A stretch of DNA of 64,000 bases from Polaribacter huanghezhanensis (GCF_030444335.1 NZ_CP128595.1:868001-932000); one strand, 5' to 3'. Positions 1 through 9,589 are shown, counted from the first letter of the stretch. Program-made: numbers and translations. The notes: a model not told the origin generated them from the sequence alone.

Positions 1-135
1 AGAATAGTGTATTCTAAAACCAAATCGACTAAAGAGCTTAAGTTAAAAGGTTTAAAAAGGTATAAAAAAATAAACACAAAAAACCCAAAAGAAAAACTTA
101 TTTTTAATTTAAACTTTACTGATGGATTGAAATAA
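1..135 (+). CDS. C-terminal fragment of an unidentified protein
   Basis: Frame 1 is open from the window edge to a TAA at 133-135 and encodes the last 44 residues of a protein whose start lies outside the window. The fragment is Lys-rich and ends in FNLNFTDGLK. No family is recognisable from so short a tail. It is convergent with the reverse-strand gene ending at 184. The codon use is A/T-rich like the neighbours. It could be a chance open frame, but the normal amino-acid composition and the clean stop favour a real gene end. Confidence 0.45.
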   Translation, partial: RIVYSKTKSTKELKLKGLKRYKKINTKNPKEKLIFNLNFTDGLK

Positions 136-183
136 TAAGGAGTAGAAAGCCAAGAAAAAAAGGATTTCATAATACATTTATTT

Positions 184-501
184 TTAAATTTTTACTGCTG
201 TTCCAGAAGCTGTTACCATTAACATTCCGCCAGAAGCACCCACAGTTTCATAATCTAAATCAACACCAATTACAGCATCTGCATCTAAACGCATTGCTTC
301 ATCTTGCATTTCTTTTAATGCAATATCTTTAGCTTCGCGCAGTACTTTTTCATAAGAACCAGATCTACCACCAACAATATCTCTAATTCCAGCAAAAATA
401 TCTTTAAATAAATTTGCTCCAATAATAGTTTCACCTGTAACAATACCTAAATATTGTTTTATTTTATGTGTTTCTAAGGTGTTTGTTGTAGATACAATCA
501 T
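184..501 (-). CDS. YbjQ/UPF0145 family protein
   Basis: A 105-residue cytosolic protein that matches the YbjQ (UPF0145, DUF74) family over its whole length. It has the characteristic early [20 protein letters not shown] block, the GGRSGSYE turn at about 44-51, the helix ending in [17 protein letters not shown], and a C-terminal strand [13 protein letters not shown]. Family members form pentameric rings and are often annotated as putative heavy-metal-binding proteins; their true role is unknown. The start codon overlaps the stop of the upstream SPFH gene by one base (TAATG), so the two are probably co-transcribed and translationally coupled. Confidence 0.9.
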   Translation of the reverse strand: MIVSTTNTLETHKIKQYLGIVTGETIIGANLFKDIFAGIRDIVGGRSGSYEKVLREAKDIALKEMQDEAMRLDADAVIGVDLDYETVGASGGMLMVTASGTAVKI

Positions 502-1427
502 TATTCTTCTTTTTTATTAGCTTTATTTTCTTTGATACTTTCTCCTATTTGATTTGTTGCTGCAAAACTAGCAACCATGTCATTTAACATAGAACTTGCT
601 GCGTTTGGATTGTTTGGCAATAAAATTAAATTGCTATTTGTATCTGCGCCAATAGACTGTAATGTATCGTAATGTTGTGTAATTACAATTAAAGCTGATG
701 CTTCTTGTGAGTTGATCCCTGCTCTGTTTAAAACTTCTACAGATTCTTCTAAACCGCGCGCAATTTCTCTTCGTTGATCTGCAATTCCTTTTCCCTGTAG
801 GCGTTTGCTTTCTGCTTCTGCTTTTGCACGTTCTACAATTAAAATACGTTGTGCATCTCCTTCGTATTGCGCAGCAGTTTTTTCTCTATCTGCAGCATTA
901 ATTCTGTTCATCGCAGCTTTAACTTGTGCATCAGGATCTATATCTGTAACCAACGTTTTAATAATGTCATATCCGTAATTTGACATGGCATCGTTTAATT
1001 CTGTTTTTACAGCGATAGCAATATCGTCTTTCTTCACAAAAACATCGTCTAATTTCATTTTTGGAACTTCTGCTCTTACTACATCAAATACGTAAGATGT
1101 AATTTGATCGTGTGGATAATCTAACTTATAAAAAGCATCGTATACTTTTTCTTTTATGACCATAAATTGTACAGAAACTTTTAATTTTACAAAAACATCG
1201 TCTAAAGTTTTGGTTTCTATTATGACATCTAATTGTTGAATTTTTAAACTGATTCTTCCGGCAATTCTATCAAAAACAGGAATTTTTAATTGCAAACCAG
1301 AATGACGAATACTTTGAAACCTTCCAAAGCGCTCAATAATTGCTGATGTTTGTTGTTTCACAGTAAAAAATGAGGCAAATAATATTAAAAAGCCTAAAAC
1401 GATAAGGATTATAAGAGTTGGATTCAT
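501..1427 (-). CDS. SPFH/Band 7 membrane protein (stomatin-like)
   Basis: An SPFH-domain protein of about 308 residues. The start chosen is the ATG at 1427, because the 23 codons upstream are basic and not typical of the family. From there the protein begins [20 protein letters not shown], a single N-terminal membrane anchor. The Band 7 domain follows ([15 protein letters not shown], then [20 protein letters not shown]). A long helical segment with [18 protein letters not shown] and [17 protein letters not shown] is typical of the slipin/stomatin flotillin-like group. Such proteins make oligomeric rafts and often partner a NfeD protein or a protease; no NfeD gene is visible here. It is translationally coupled to the YbjQ-family gene. 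Confidence 0.9.
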   Translation of the reverse strand: MNPTLIILIVLGFLILFASFFTVKQQTSAIIERFGRFQSIRHSGLQLKIPVFDRIAGRISLKIQQLDVIIETKTLDDVFVKLKVSVQFMVIKEKVYDAFYKLDYPHDQITSYVFDVVRAEVPKMKLDDVFVKKDDIAIAVKTELNDAMSNYGYDIIKTLVTDIDPDAQVKAAMNRINAADREKTAAQYEGDAQRILIVERAKAEAESKRLQGKGIADQRREIARGLEESVEVLNRAGINSQEASALIVITQHYDTLQSIGADTNSNLILLPNNPNAASSMLNDMVASFAATNQIGESIKENKANKKEE

Positions 1428-1529
1428 GATTTTTATTTTACGATTAGAAATTTTTCTTAAAGGTACAAAATAATACCTCTTAATTACGAGACGCAATTTT
1501 TAAGAATTGTTACAACAAGATATCTTTTT

Positions 1530-2285
1530 TTAAAAACTAAAGGTAATTCCGTTTTCTAATTTGTATTGTTCATTAGGAATTCCAAAAACAGGAAAAGTAT
1601 CAAATTGATAAGAAAAAGTTGTCGTTAAATCTACATTCTTAAAAAGTGATAGTATGAATGAGGTTTCACTAGAAATACGATAATCTTTAAAAACGTCTAT
1701 TTTTGGTTGATAATAGGTTGTGCTTGTAATTGCAATCGTTTTTTTTGGACGCAAGCTAAACGAAAAATAAAAATCGCCTCGCATATTTTTTTCAATAACA
1801 TCTCCACTTACACCAACAGAACTCTCTTGTTCATACATTATTAATGTACCCAAATAAAAAGTATTCTTTTTAGATTGATATATTTTATATCGTGTTCCTA
1901 AACCAAGTAAAGTTCTGTGGTTGATAAAAGAAACTTGGTCTTTTTGAAATTGGACAAAACTTTCAAAGGAAAATTTTTGATGAAAGCGATAATTATACCT
2001 TAAATGTTGTACATTTTTATTGGTTAATCTTTCTCCATTTAGTTCATTAAACTCAAATTTATTAAGAAAAAGAAAAGTGTTTTTTTTAAAAGAATATTGT
2101 AGTGTTAAATCACTACTTAAATTAAACTCTTTATTTACATTTTTTGTCAACTCAAGATCTAAACTTGCTTTACCAATAAAACGTATCGAATCAGCAGAAT
2201 TTCTTACACCTTCTACATTAATTACTTGCGCATTAAGTAAAAAATTGCATCCTAAAAAACCTAAAAAAATTACTTTTTTAAACAC
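1530..2285 (-). CDS. DUF481-like outer-membrane beta-barrel protein
   Basis: A 251-residue exported protein. It has a signal peptide (MFKKVIFLGFLGCNFLLNAQ, cleavage after Ala-Gln), then NSADSIRFIGKASLDLELTKN, followed by alternating aromatic strands (FEFNELNGERLTNKNVQHLRYNYRF, FESFVQFQKDQ) and a terminal phenylalanine (NGITFSF), all typical of an outer-membrane barrel. The arrangement resembles DUF481/YdiY proteins. The function is unknown. It starts 11 bases after the gltX stop on the same strand, so it probably lies in the gltX transcript. The family call comes from motif and layout recognition only. Confidence 0.72.
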   Translation of the reverse strand: MFKKVIFLGFLGCNFLLNAQVINVEGVRNSADSIRFIGKASLDLELTKNVNKEFNLSSDLTLQYSFKKNTFLFLNKFEFNELNGERLTNKNVQHLRYNYRFHQKFSFESFVQFQKDQVSFINHRTLLGLGTRYKIYQSKKNTFYLGTLIMYEQESSVGVSGDVIEKNMRGDFYFSFSLRPKKTIAITSTTYYQPKIDVFKDYRISSETSFILSLFKNVDLTTTFSYQFDTFPVFGIPNEQYKLENGITFSF

Positions 2286-2296
2286 GATTTCACTAA

Positions 2297-3811
2297 TTAT
2301 AATTTTTGAACAGCATTTTCAATTCTTTTTACTGTTTCTTCTTTGCCAATCATTTCTATAATATCAAATAAATGTGGACCTTTTAAAGCCCCAACTAAAC
2401 TTAAACGTAGCGGTTGCATTACTTTTCCAAAACTAATTTCTTTAGCAGTAATCCATTCTTTAATTACAGTTTCTGTATTTGTTGATGAAAAATCTTGAAT
2501 GTCTTTTATTATCGGTATAAATTCATTCATTAACGAGCCAGTTTCTGGCTTCCAGTTCTTTTTTGATGCTTTTGCATCATATTCTGTTGGAGATTGAAAA
2601 AAGAAATCTGATAGATTCCAAAAATCTGCAACAAAAACAGCGCGTTCTTTGATTAAAGAAACCACTTTTTGAACGTAACTTTTATCTTTAGAAATTCCTT
2701 TTTTTGATAAAATTGGTAAAAACAATTCTGTTAATGCTGCATCAGATTTTGTTTGCATGTATTGCTGATTGAACCAGTTTGTTTTTTCTGGACTAAATTT
2801 TGCTCCAGATTTACTCACTCTTTTTAAATCAAATGCTTCAACCAATTCTTCTAATGAAAAAATTTCTTGTTCTGTTCCAGGGTTCCAACCTAATAAAGCT
2901 AACATATTTATAAATGCATCCGCAAAATATCCATCTTCTTTATATCCACGAGAAACTTCACCAGTTTGTTCGTTGGTGTATGCTAAAGGAAACACCGGAA
3001 ATCCTAATTTATCGCCATCACGTTTGCTTAATTTTCCTTTTCCGACTGGTTTTAAAATCAGCGGTAAATGCGCAAATTTTGGAGATTCCCAACCAAAAGC
3101 TTTGTATAATAAAACGTGTAATGGCATTGACGGCAACCATTCTTCACCACGAATTACGTGACTAATTTCCATCAAATGATCATCTACAATATTTGCCAAA
3201 TGATAGGTTGGCATTCCGTCTGATTTAAACAATACTTTATCATCTAATGTATTCGTGTCAATTTTAATTGTTCCACGAATTTCATCATTCATAATTAATG
3301 ATTCGTCTTGTGGTGTTTTAAAACGGATGACATATTTATCGCCAGCATTTAATTTTGCAAGAATTTCATCTTTAGACAAACTTAAAGAGTTGTTTAGTTT
3401 TAATCTGTTGTGCCAATTGTAGATAAAAGTTTTCCCTTTTTCTTCGTGATCTTTTCTATGAAAATCTAATTCTTCTGAAGAATCAAAAGCAAAATACGCC
3501 CAACCTTTTTCAATTAAAGTATCCGCATATTTTTTATACAAATCTTTACGTTCTGATTGGCGGTAAGGACCAAATTTTTCGTTTTTCTCTGGACCTTCAT
3601 CAAAAGGAATGTTACACCAATTTAATGCATCAATAATATACTGTTCTGCGTTTGCAACATAACGAGTTTGATCTGTGTCTTCGATACGCAACACAAAAGT
3701 TCCGCCGTGTTTTTTAGCAAATAAATAATTAAATAAAGCGGTTCTTACACCACCAATATGTAAAGGTCCAGTTGGACTTGGTGCAAAACGAACGCGAATA
3801 GTAGATTCCAT
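2297..3811 (-). CDS. gltX: Glutamyl-tRNA synthetase
   Basis: Charges tRNA-Glu with glutamate in the cytosol. The 504-residue length fits bacterial GluRS. The class I signature is seen as PSPTGPLHIGGVRTALFNY (HIGH equivalent at 16-21) and the second signature as KLSKRDG (260-266). LRIEDTD at 41-47 and the GEEWLPSMPLH block near 222-232 are also family hallmarks. The ATG at 3811 is the natural start. A -7 box lies 20 bases upstream. It is divergent from the DUF4175 gene at 3955 and followed 11 bases later by the DUF481-like barrel gene. Confidence 0.98.
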   Translation of the reverse strand: MESTIRVRFAPSPTGPLHIGGVRTALFNYLFAKKHGGTFVLRIEDTDQTRYVANAEQYIIDALNWCNIPFDEGPEKNEKFGPYRQSERKDLYKKYADTLIEKGWAYFAFDSSEELDFHRKDHEEKGKTFIYNWHNRLKLNNSLSLSKDEILAKLNAGDKYVIRFKTPQDESLIMNDEIRGTIKIDTNTLDDKVLFKSDGMPTYHLANIVDDHLMEISHVIRGEEWLPSMPLHVLLYKAFGWESPKFAHLPLILKPVGKGKLSKRDGDKLGFPVFPLAYTNEQTGEVSRGYKEDGYFADAFINMLALLGWNPGTEQEIFSLEELVEAFDLKRVSKSGAKFSPEKTNWFNQQYMQTKSDAALTELFLPILSKKGISKDKSYVQKVVSLIKERAVFVADFWNLSDFFFQSPTEYDAKASKKNWKPETGSLMNEFIPIIKDIQDFSSTNTETVIKEWITAKEISFGKVMQPLRLSLVGALKGPHLFDIIEMIGKEETVKRIENAVQKL

Positions 3812-3830
3812 TTTTTCTTTTTTGTTGCCA

Positions 3831-3838
3831 CAAAGATA
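3831..3838 (-). promoter_or_regulatory. Predicted gltX -7 box
   Basis: Reads TATCTTTG on the reverse strand, an exact match to the Bacteroidota -7 consensus TAnnTTTG, 20 bases before the gltX ATG. No clear TTG -33 element is found at the usual 17-23 base spacing. Confidence 0.55.
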
Positions 3839-3954
3839 CTTTTTATTAGATGAGAAGAGAAAAAAGATAAAAGAAAAAAGAATGGTTTTTATTGAGATTT
3901 AACGGTTTCTTTCTAGCAAAACCTTTTAAAAACACTATTTTTATTGGTTAGAGA

Positions 3955-6900
3955 ATGGATTCATATAAAAACATAGAAAAAAAACTACATCAGTTTGTAC
4001 GTAAATTTTACACAAACGAACTTATAAAAGGAACTATTTTGTTTCTTTCGTTAGGTTTTTTGTACTTTTTTTTCACGCTTTTTATTGAGTATTTTTTATG
4101 GTTACAACCAACAGCTAGAACCTTTCTTTTTGTTCTGTTTATTTTGGTTGAATCATATTTACTTTTTCGATTTATTGTAACGCCAATTTTTAAGTTGATT
4201 GGTTTAAAAAAAGGAATTTCATTTACCCAATCTTCTAAAATTATTGGAAATCATTTCCCGAACGTTGCAGACAAGTTAATCAATGTTTTACAACTTAAAG
4301 AAGCGACTAATCAATCGGATTTATTATTGGCAAGTATCGAGCAAAAAGCAAAAGAATTACAGCCAATTCCGTTTGCAAAAGCAGTTAATTTTAAAACAAA
4401 TACAACCTATTTAAAATACGCTGCAATTCCAGTTTTAATTTGGATAATCATTACCATTACAGGCAATTTTAATATTTTTGATTCTTCTTTTAAAAGAGTT
4501 GTTAATTACAGAACAGCATTTGTTCCGCCAGCGCCGTTTTCGTTTTATGTCGTAAATAAAAATTTAAAGGTAATTCAAGGAAAACCGTTTACTTTAGAAA
4601 TTGAAACGAAAGGAAAAGTGACACCGTCAGATGTTACTATTTTTTACAACCATCAAAGTTATTTTTTACAACATCAAAACGGCATCTTTTCGTACACATT
4701 TACAGACACAAGAAAAAACATTTATTTTTATGTAGAAGCTAACGGAATTGTCTCAGAAAACTACGAACTGAATGTAATAAAAACACCTATAATTCAGCAT
4801 ATTTCTATTGATTTAAAGTATCCAAAATATATTGGTAAAAATAACGAAACCATTAACAATACAGGAACTATTTTAATTCCAGAAGGCACAAAAACCACGT
4901 GGAACGTTGCTACAAACCAAACAGATTCTGTTGCTTTTATTTCTTCGAAAAATAAAGTGTTTTTTAACGAATCTAAAAATAATTTTTTCACTTTTTCTAA
5001 ACGGATCTTAAAACCACTTAGGTATCAAATTGCAACTTCAAATTCTGAATTAAAAGAGTTTGAAAAACTCTATTTTACAATTGATGTTGTAAAGGATGAG
5101 TTTCCAGAAATAGAAGTCTTATCAGAGATTGATAGTTTAAATAACACAGCTCAATTTGCTGGTAAAATTTCTGACGATTATGGAATTAAAAAACTAGAAG
5201 TTGTTTTTTATGATGAGGAAAATCCGACAGAAAAAAAGACACAAAAAATCGCATTTGATAAAGAACAAAATCAAACCTTCTATTATAACTTTCCAGGAGA
5301 TTTAGAAATTAATAAAGGAATTAATTACGAAGTTTATTTTCAGGTTTTTGATAATGATGCTGTTAATGGAAGTAAAAAAAGCGAAAGTAAAAAGTTTCGT
5401 TTTAGAAATAAAACGGATAACGAAATTGAAGAAGAATCGGTTTTACAGCAACGCAAACAAATTAAATCGATAGAAAATACACTTCAAAAAAAGAAAGATC
5501 AAGAAAAAGAATTAGAAGAAATTAAGCAAGATTTACAGAACAATAAAAATGTAAATTGGAATGATAAAAAGAAGATTGACAATTATATAAAACGGCAGGA
5601 ACAATACAAACAAATGATGCAGCGTCAAACAGACAAACTGCAAGAAAACATCAAAGATTTACCAAAAGATTCTAAAACAATTAAAGAAAAAAAAGAACAA
5701 CTTAAAAAAAGAATCGAAGAACTAAAGAAGCTAGAAAAAGAGCAAAAACTGTTAGACGAATTAAAAAAGTTAGCAGAGAAATTAAATAAAGACGATTTAC
5801 TTAAAAAAGTAAAGCAATTAGCAGAACAAAACAAACAGCAAGAACGCAGTTTAGAAAGAATACTAGAACTTACAAAACGGTTTTATGTAGAGCAAAAAAC
5901 CATGCAAATTGCTACTAAATTAAACGAACTTTCTAAAAAACAAGACAGCCTTTCTAAGTCGCTAAAACCAGAGTTGAATCAACAAAAAGAGATAAAAAAA
6001 GAATTTAAAGAAATTGAAAAGGAACTTAAAACTTTAGATAAAGACAATAAAGCGTTGAAAGAACCAATGCAAATTCCTGACACAAAAGCAGCACAAAAAG
6101 AGGTTAATAATCAATTAAATAAAGCAGAAGAAAATAATCAGTCGGATAAAAATCAACAACAAAAAAGTCAGAAAAAAGTTTCTCAAAAAATGCAAGAAAT
6201 GAGTCAGAAAATGCAACAAGCAATGTCTGACATGGAAGGAGAAATGAAAGAGGCAAACGAGAAATCGTTACGAATCATTTTAGAAAACTTATTAAACTTT
6301 TCTTTTCAACAAGAAAATTTGATGAATACGTTTTCAAAATTGAGTGTTTCTCATCCAGATTTTGGAAAAGAGTTAAAAAGTCAGAACACGTTAAAAACGT
6401 ATTTTGAACATATAGATGATAGTTTGTATGTATTGTCTATGCGTTTGCCAGAAATATCGCCAATTGTGCAAAAAGATCTTGTGAGTGCGCATTATAACTT
6501 AGATCAATCCTTAGATAATTTTGCAGAAAACAGATTTAATAACGGATTGTCAAATCAACAATATGTAATGACTTCTGTTAATAATTTGGCTGATTTTTTA
6601 AGTGATATTCTAGACAATATGCAACAACCAAAAATGTCTAAATCTGGTAAAGGAAAAAAAGGAGGAAAGTCATTTAGTTTACCAGATATTATTCAGAAGC
6701 AAGAAGATATTGTTAAAAAAATGCAGGAAGGAAAGAAAAAAGGAGAACAGCAAAACGGACAAAAGAAAGGCAATCAAAAAGGAGAAAGTAAAGGAAATAG
6801 AAATAATGAGTTGGATGGAGAATTGTATAAAACCTATCAACAGCAATCTCAGCTTAGACAAGAATTGCAAGATGCGTTAAAAAAGAATGGATTGGGAAAT

Positions 6901-7239
6901 AATCTAGAAGCCAAAAAAGTACTAAAATCGATGGAAGAATTGGAAAACGAAATTCTAGAAAAAGGGTTTAATACGACAACACTTCAAAAAATGCAGCAGC
7001 TTAAATACAACCTTTTAAAACTAGACAAAGCAGCTTTTGAACAAGACAAAGACACGAAAAGAAAATCCATTTCTAACCAAAAAAAGTACAACTCAAACAA
7101 GGCTAAACTATTGATTAAAAAACTGTTTTACAATCAAACAGAAATATTAAATAGACAATCATTACCTTTGCAAAAAATTTATAAAAAGAAAGTACAAGTG
7201 TATTTTAGTAATTTTAAAAGCAAAAAGAAAAGTGATTGA
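3955..7239 (+). CDS. DUF4175 family membrane/coiled-coil protein
   Basis: A 1094-residue protein of the Bacteroidota DUF4175 type. Two transmembrane helices lie near residues 24-48 and 54-78, and a third near 152-172. A beta-rich domain follows (about 190-480, including KISDDYGIKKLEVVFYDEE). After that comes a very long Lys/Glu/Gln-rich coiled coil (about 490-790), a Met/Gln-rich stretch, and a helical C-terminal region. The role is unknown; the topology suggests an inner-membrane protein with a large periplasmic rod. The low-complexity Lys/Gln segments are read through without frame breaks. It overlaps the ybeY start by eight bases, and this order before ybeY and mnmG is usual in Flavobacteriaceae, so a shared operon is likely. 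Confidence 0.85.
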   Translation: MDSYKNIEKKLHQFVRKFYTNELIKGTILFLSLGFLYFFFTLFIEYFLWLQPTARTFLFVLFILVESYLLFRFIVTPIFKLIGLKKGISFTQSSKIIGNHFPNVADKLINVLQLKEATNQSDLLLASIEQKAKELQPIPFAKAVNFKTNTTYLKYAAIPVLIWIIITITGNFNIFDSSFKRVVNYRTAFVPPAPFSFYVVNKNLKVIQGKPFTLEIETKGKVTPSDVTIFYNHQSYFLQHQNGIFSYTFTDTRKNIYFYVEANGIVSENYELNVIKTPIIQHISIDLKYPKYIGKNNETINNTGTILIPEGTKTTWNVATNQTDSVAFISSKNKVFFNESKNNFFTFSKRILKPLRYQIATSNSELKEFEKLYFTIDVVKDEFPEIEVLSEIDSLNNTAQFAGKISDDYGIKKLEVVFYDEENPTEKKTQKIAFDKEQNQTFYYNFPGDLEINKGINYEVYFQVFDNDAVNGSKKSESKKFRFRNKTDNEIEEESVLQQRKQIKSIENTLQKKKDQEKELEEIKQDLQNNKNVNWNDKKKIDNYIKRQEQYKQMMQRQTDKLQENIKDLPKDSKTIKEKKEQLKKRIEELKKLEKEQKLLDELKKLAEKLNKDDLLKKVKQLAEQNKQQERSLERILELTKRFYVEQKTMQIATKLNELSKKQDSLSKSLKPELNQQKEIKKEFKEIEKELKTLDKDNKALKEPMQIPDTKAAQKEVNNQLNKAEENNQSDKNQQQKSQKKVSQKMQEMSQKMQQAMSDMEGEMKEANEKSLRIILENLLNFSFQQENLMNTFSKLSVSHPDFGKELKSQNTLKTYFEHIDDSLYVLSMRLPEISPIVQKDLVSAHYNLDQSLDNFAENRFNNGLSNQQYVMTSVNNLADFLSDILDNMQQPKMSKSGKGKKGGKSFSLPDIIQKQEDIVKKMQEGKKKGEQQNGQKKGNQKGESKGNRNNELDGELYKTYQQQSQLRQELQDALKKNGLGNNLEAKKVLKSMEELENEILEKGFNTTTLQKMQQLKYNLLKLDKAAFEQDKDTKRKSISNQKKYNSNKAKLLIKKLFYNQTEILNRQSLPLQKIYKKKVQVYFSNFKSKKKSD

Positions 7240-7645
7240 GTTTAATTATGAAGCTGATTTTAAATTAACAAATGAAATAAAAATTGCAAACTGGGTTGAA
7301 AGCTGTATTGAAAAGAACGACTTTAAAGTTGGAGAAATTAATTATATTTTCTGTGACGACGCCTATTTGCATAAATTAAATATTGAGTTTTTACAACACG
7401 ACACGTATACTGATATTATCAGTTTTGATAATACGTTGGGTACAATTATTGGTGGAGATATTTTTATTTCTATAGAAAGAGTGGCTGATAATGCGGCTAC
7501 TTATAATTCTTCTTTTGACGTTGAATTGCAGCGTGTTATGATTCATGGTGTTTTACACTACATGGGTTATAAGGATAAAACAACTGATGAAAAAATAATA
7601 ATGAGGGGTAAGGAAGATCAGTGTTTGATGTGTTTAAATAACTGA
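7232..7645 (+). CDS. ybeY: Endoribonuclease YbeY (16S rRNA maturation)
   Basis: A 137-residue metal-dependent endoribonuclease of the UPF0054 family, involved in 16S rRNA 3' end processing and 70S quality control. The metal site is seen as HGVLHYMGYKDKT (105-117). The first two His ligands are H105 and H109, but the position of the third His of the E. coli enzyme holds Asp115. The family strand DTYTDIISFD is at 57-66 and GGDIFIS at 74-80. It starts with GTG inside the end of the DUF4175 gene (TGATTGAG context), indicating translational coupling. mnmG follows after a parS-like site. Confidence 0.95.
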   Translation: MIEFNYEADFKLTNEIKIANWVESCIEKNDFKVGEINYIFCDDAYLHKLNIEFLQHDTYTDIISFDNTLGTIIGGDIFISIERVADNAATYNSSFDVELQRVMIHGVLHYMGYKDKTTDEKIIMRGKEDQCLMCLNN

Positions 7646-7666
7646 TAATCAAATAAATAAAATAAA

Positions 7667-7682
7667 AGTTTCACGTGAAACA
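7667..7682. promoter_or_regulatory. parS-like centromere site (ParB/Spo0J box)
   Basis: The 16-mer AGTTTCACGTGAAACA matches the Bacillus subtilis parS consensus TGTTTCACGTGAAACA at 15 of 16 positions. Its 14-bp core GTTTCACGTGAAAC (7668-7681) is a perfect palindrome. It lies in the 43-base ybeY-mnmG gap, seven bases before the mnmG ATG. ParB binds such sites to load SMC and partition origins. No parA or parB gene is in this window. Confidence 0.8.
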
Positions 7683-7688
7683 TGTAAA

Positions 7689-9566
7689 ATGAGTCTTTTT
7701 TCAACAACATATGATGTAATTGTCGTTGGTGGTGGTCACGCAGGAAGCGAGGCGGCAGCAGCAAGTGCAAATATGGGCGCACACACATTGCTTATAACAA
7801 TGAGTTTGCAAACGATTGCGCAAATGAGTTGTAATCCTGCTATGGGAGGAATAGCAAAAGGACAGATTGTTCGTGAAATTGATGCGCTTGGCGGATTTAG
7901 CGGAATTGTTACTGATAAAACAGCAATTCAGTTTAAAATGCTAAACAAATCTAAAGGTCCGGCGATGTGGAGTCCAAGAGCGCAATCAGATAGAATGCGT
8001 TTTTCTGAAGAATGGAGAAAGGTTTTAGAGCAAACTGATAATTTAGATTTTTATCAAGATTCTGTGAACGGATTGTTGTTTGAAGGCAATAAAATTGTTG
8101 GTGTAAAAACAGTTTTAGGTTTGGAAATAAAATCAAAAACGGTAATTATAACTGCAGGAACTTTTTTAAATGGATTGATTCATATTGGCGAAAAAACATT
8201 TGGCGGAGGAAGAGCGGGTGAAGGAGCTTCAACTGGAATAACAGAAGATTTAGTAAAAAAAGGGTTTGAATCAGGGAGAATGAAAACAGGAACACCGCCG
8301 AGAGTTGATGCGCGTTCTTTAGATTTTTCTAAAATGATAGAACAACCAGGGGATGAAAATCCAGAAAAATTCTCCTTTTTACCATCAACAAAACCGTTGA
8401 CAAAACAACGCTCTTGTTACTTGACGTATACAAACCCAGAAGTACATGAATTGTTGAGAGAAGGTTTTGATCGATCGCCAATGTTTAATGGTAGAATACA
8501 ATCTACCGGGCCAAGATATTGCCCCTCTGTTGAAGATAAAATTGATCGATTTGCATCAAAAGATAGACATCAAATGTTTATTGAACCAGAAGGTTGGGAT
8601 ACGGTTGAAATCTATGTAAATGGTTTCTCTACTTCTTTACCAGAAGATATTCAAGATAAAGCAATTCGTGCTGTTGCAGGATTTGAAAATGTAAAATTTT
8701 TACGTTATGGTTATGCAATTGAATACGATTATTTTCCACCAACACAATTAACTCATTCACTAGAAACAAAGTTGGTAGAAAACTTATTCTTTGCCGGGCA
8801 AATTAACGGAACAACTGGTTATGAAGAGGCCGCTTCTCAAGGATTAATGGCGGGAATAAACGCCGCTTTAAAAATACAGAATAAAGAACCTTTTATTCTA
8901 AAAAGAAACGAAGCTTATATTGGAGTTTTAATAGATGATTTAATTACTAAAGGAACAGAAGAGCCTTACAGAATGTTTACTTCAAGAGCAGAATATAGAA
9001 CTTTATTAAGACAAGATAATGCCGATTTAAGGTTAACTCCGAGATCTTATGAGTTAGGTTTGGCTTCTGAGGAGCGTATGAAACGCGTGACAGAGAAGAG
9101 AGAAAAAACAGCTTTATTAATTGCTTTTTTAACCAACTTAAGTGTTAAAAAAGAAGAGCTAAATAGTATTTTAGAAAAGAATAATTTAGCCTTGGTTACT
9201 CAATCTATGAAGCTTTTTAAAGTTGCTGCTAGACCACAATTGGCGTTTTCAGATTTTGTGCACCTAGACGCATTAAGCAGCTTTATTTCTGAACACAATA
9301 TTGATGCTGAAGTAATTGAGCAAGTAGAAATATATTTAAAATATTCTGGCTATATAGAAAAAGAAAAGAACAATGCAGATAAGTTAAATAGGTTAGAAAA
9401 CGTTACAATTCCACAAACTTTTGATTATGCAAAAGTAAAATCTCTTTCTTTTGAAGCTAGAGAAAAGTTAGCTAAAGTTAAACCATCTTCTATTTCACAA
9501 GCAAGTAGAATTAGTGGAGTTTCGCCAAGTGATGTCTCTGTTTTATTGGTATACATGGGGAGATAA
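7689..9566 (+). CDS. mnmG: tRNA uridine-5-carboxymethylaminomethyl synthesis enzyme MnmG (GidA)
   Basis: A 625-residue FAD enzyme that, with MnmE, installs the cmnm5 group on U34 of certain tRNAs. The Rossmann FAD motif VVGGGHAGSEAA is at 12-23. SCNPAMGGIAKGQIVREIDALGG and FKMLNKSKGPAMWSPRAQ are strong family signatures. GRIQSTGPRYCPSVEDKI and FFAGQINGTTGYEEAASQG follow further along, and the C-terminal ASRISGVSPSDVSVLLVY is typical. It is flanked at both ends by parS-like palindromes. The gene historically named gidA is often near replication origins in other phyla, but in Bacteroidota that linkage is not assured. Confidence 0.98.
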   Translation: MSLFSTTYDVIVVGGGHAGSEAAAASANMGAHTLLITMSLQTIAQMSCNPAMGGIAKGQIVREIDALGGFSGIVTDKTAIQFKMLNKSKGPAMWSPRAQSDRMRFSEEWRKVLEQTDNLDFYQDSVNGLLFEGNKIVGVKTVLGLEIKSKTVIITAGTFLNGLIHIGEKTFGGGRAGEGASTGITEDLVKKGFESGRMKTGTPPRVDARSLDFSKMIEQPGDENPEKFSFLPSTKPLTKQRSCYLTYTNPEVHELLREGFDRSPMFNGRIQSTGPRYCPSVEDKIDRFASKDRHQMFIEPEGWDTVEIYVNGFSTSLPEDIQDKAIRAVAGFENVKFLRYGYAIEYDYFPPTQLTHSLETKLVENLFFAGQINGTTGYEEAASQGLMAGINAALKIQNKEPFILKRNEAYIGVLIDDLITKGTEEPYRMFTSRAEYRTLLRQDNADLRLTPRSYELGLASEERMKRVTEKREKTALLIAFLTNLSVKKEELNSILEKNNLALVTQSMKLFKVAARPQLAFSDFVHLDALSSFISEHNIDAEVIEQVEIYLKYSGYIEKEKNNADKLNRLENVTIPQTFDYAKVKSLSFEAREKLAKVKPSSISQASRISGVSPSDVSVLLVYMGR

Positions 9567-9573
9567 AAATGCA

Positions 9574-9589
9574 GGTTCCATGTGGAACA
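9574..9589. promoter_or_regulatory. Second parS-like site, downstream of mnmG
   Basis: The 16-mer GGTTCCATGTGGAACA matches the Pseudomonas-type parS TGTTCCACGTGGAACA at 14 of 16 positions. The palindrome GTTCCATGTGGAAC (9575-9588) is broken only at the central dinucleotide. It lies eight bases after mnmG and about 1.9 kb from the first, better site. A degenerate second ParB box is plausible; a chance palindrome is possible. Confidence 0.5.

Noticed and set aside
2020-2361. A 113-codon forward open frame opposite the DUF481-like and gltX genes
   Set aside because: It is a shadow of two well-supported reverse-strand genes and has no family features.
4891-4906. CACGTGGAAC within the DUF4175 gene as a third parS site
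   Set aside because: Only 11 of 16 positions match and the left half-site is absent; it lies in coding sequence.
5450-6300. Low-complexity Lys/Glu/Gln stretch as a possible assembly error or non-coding repeat
   Set aside because: The frame is continuous, codon use is normal, and long coiled coils are usual for DUF4175 proteins.
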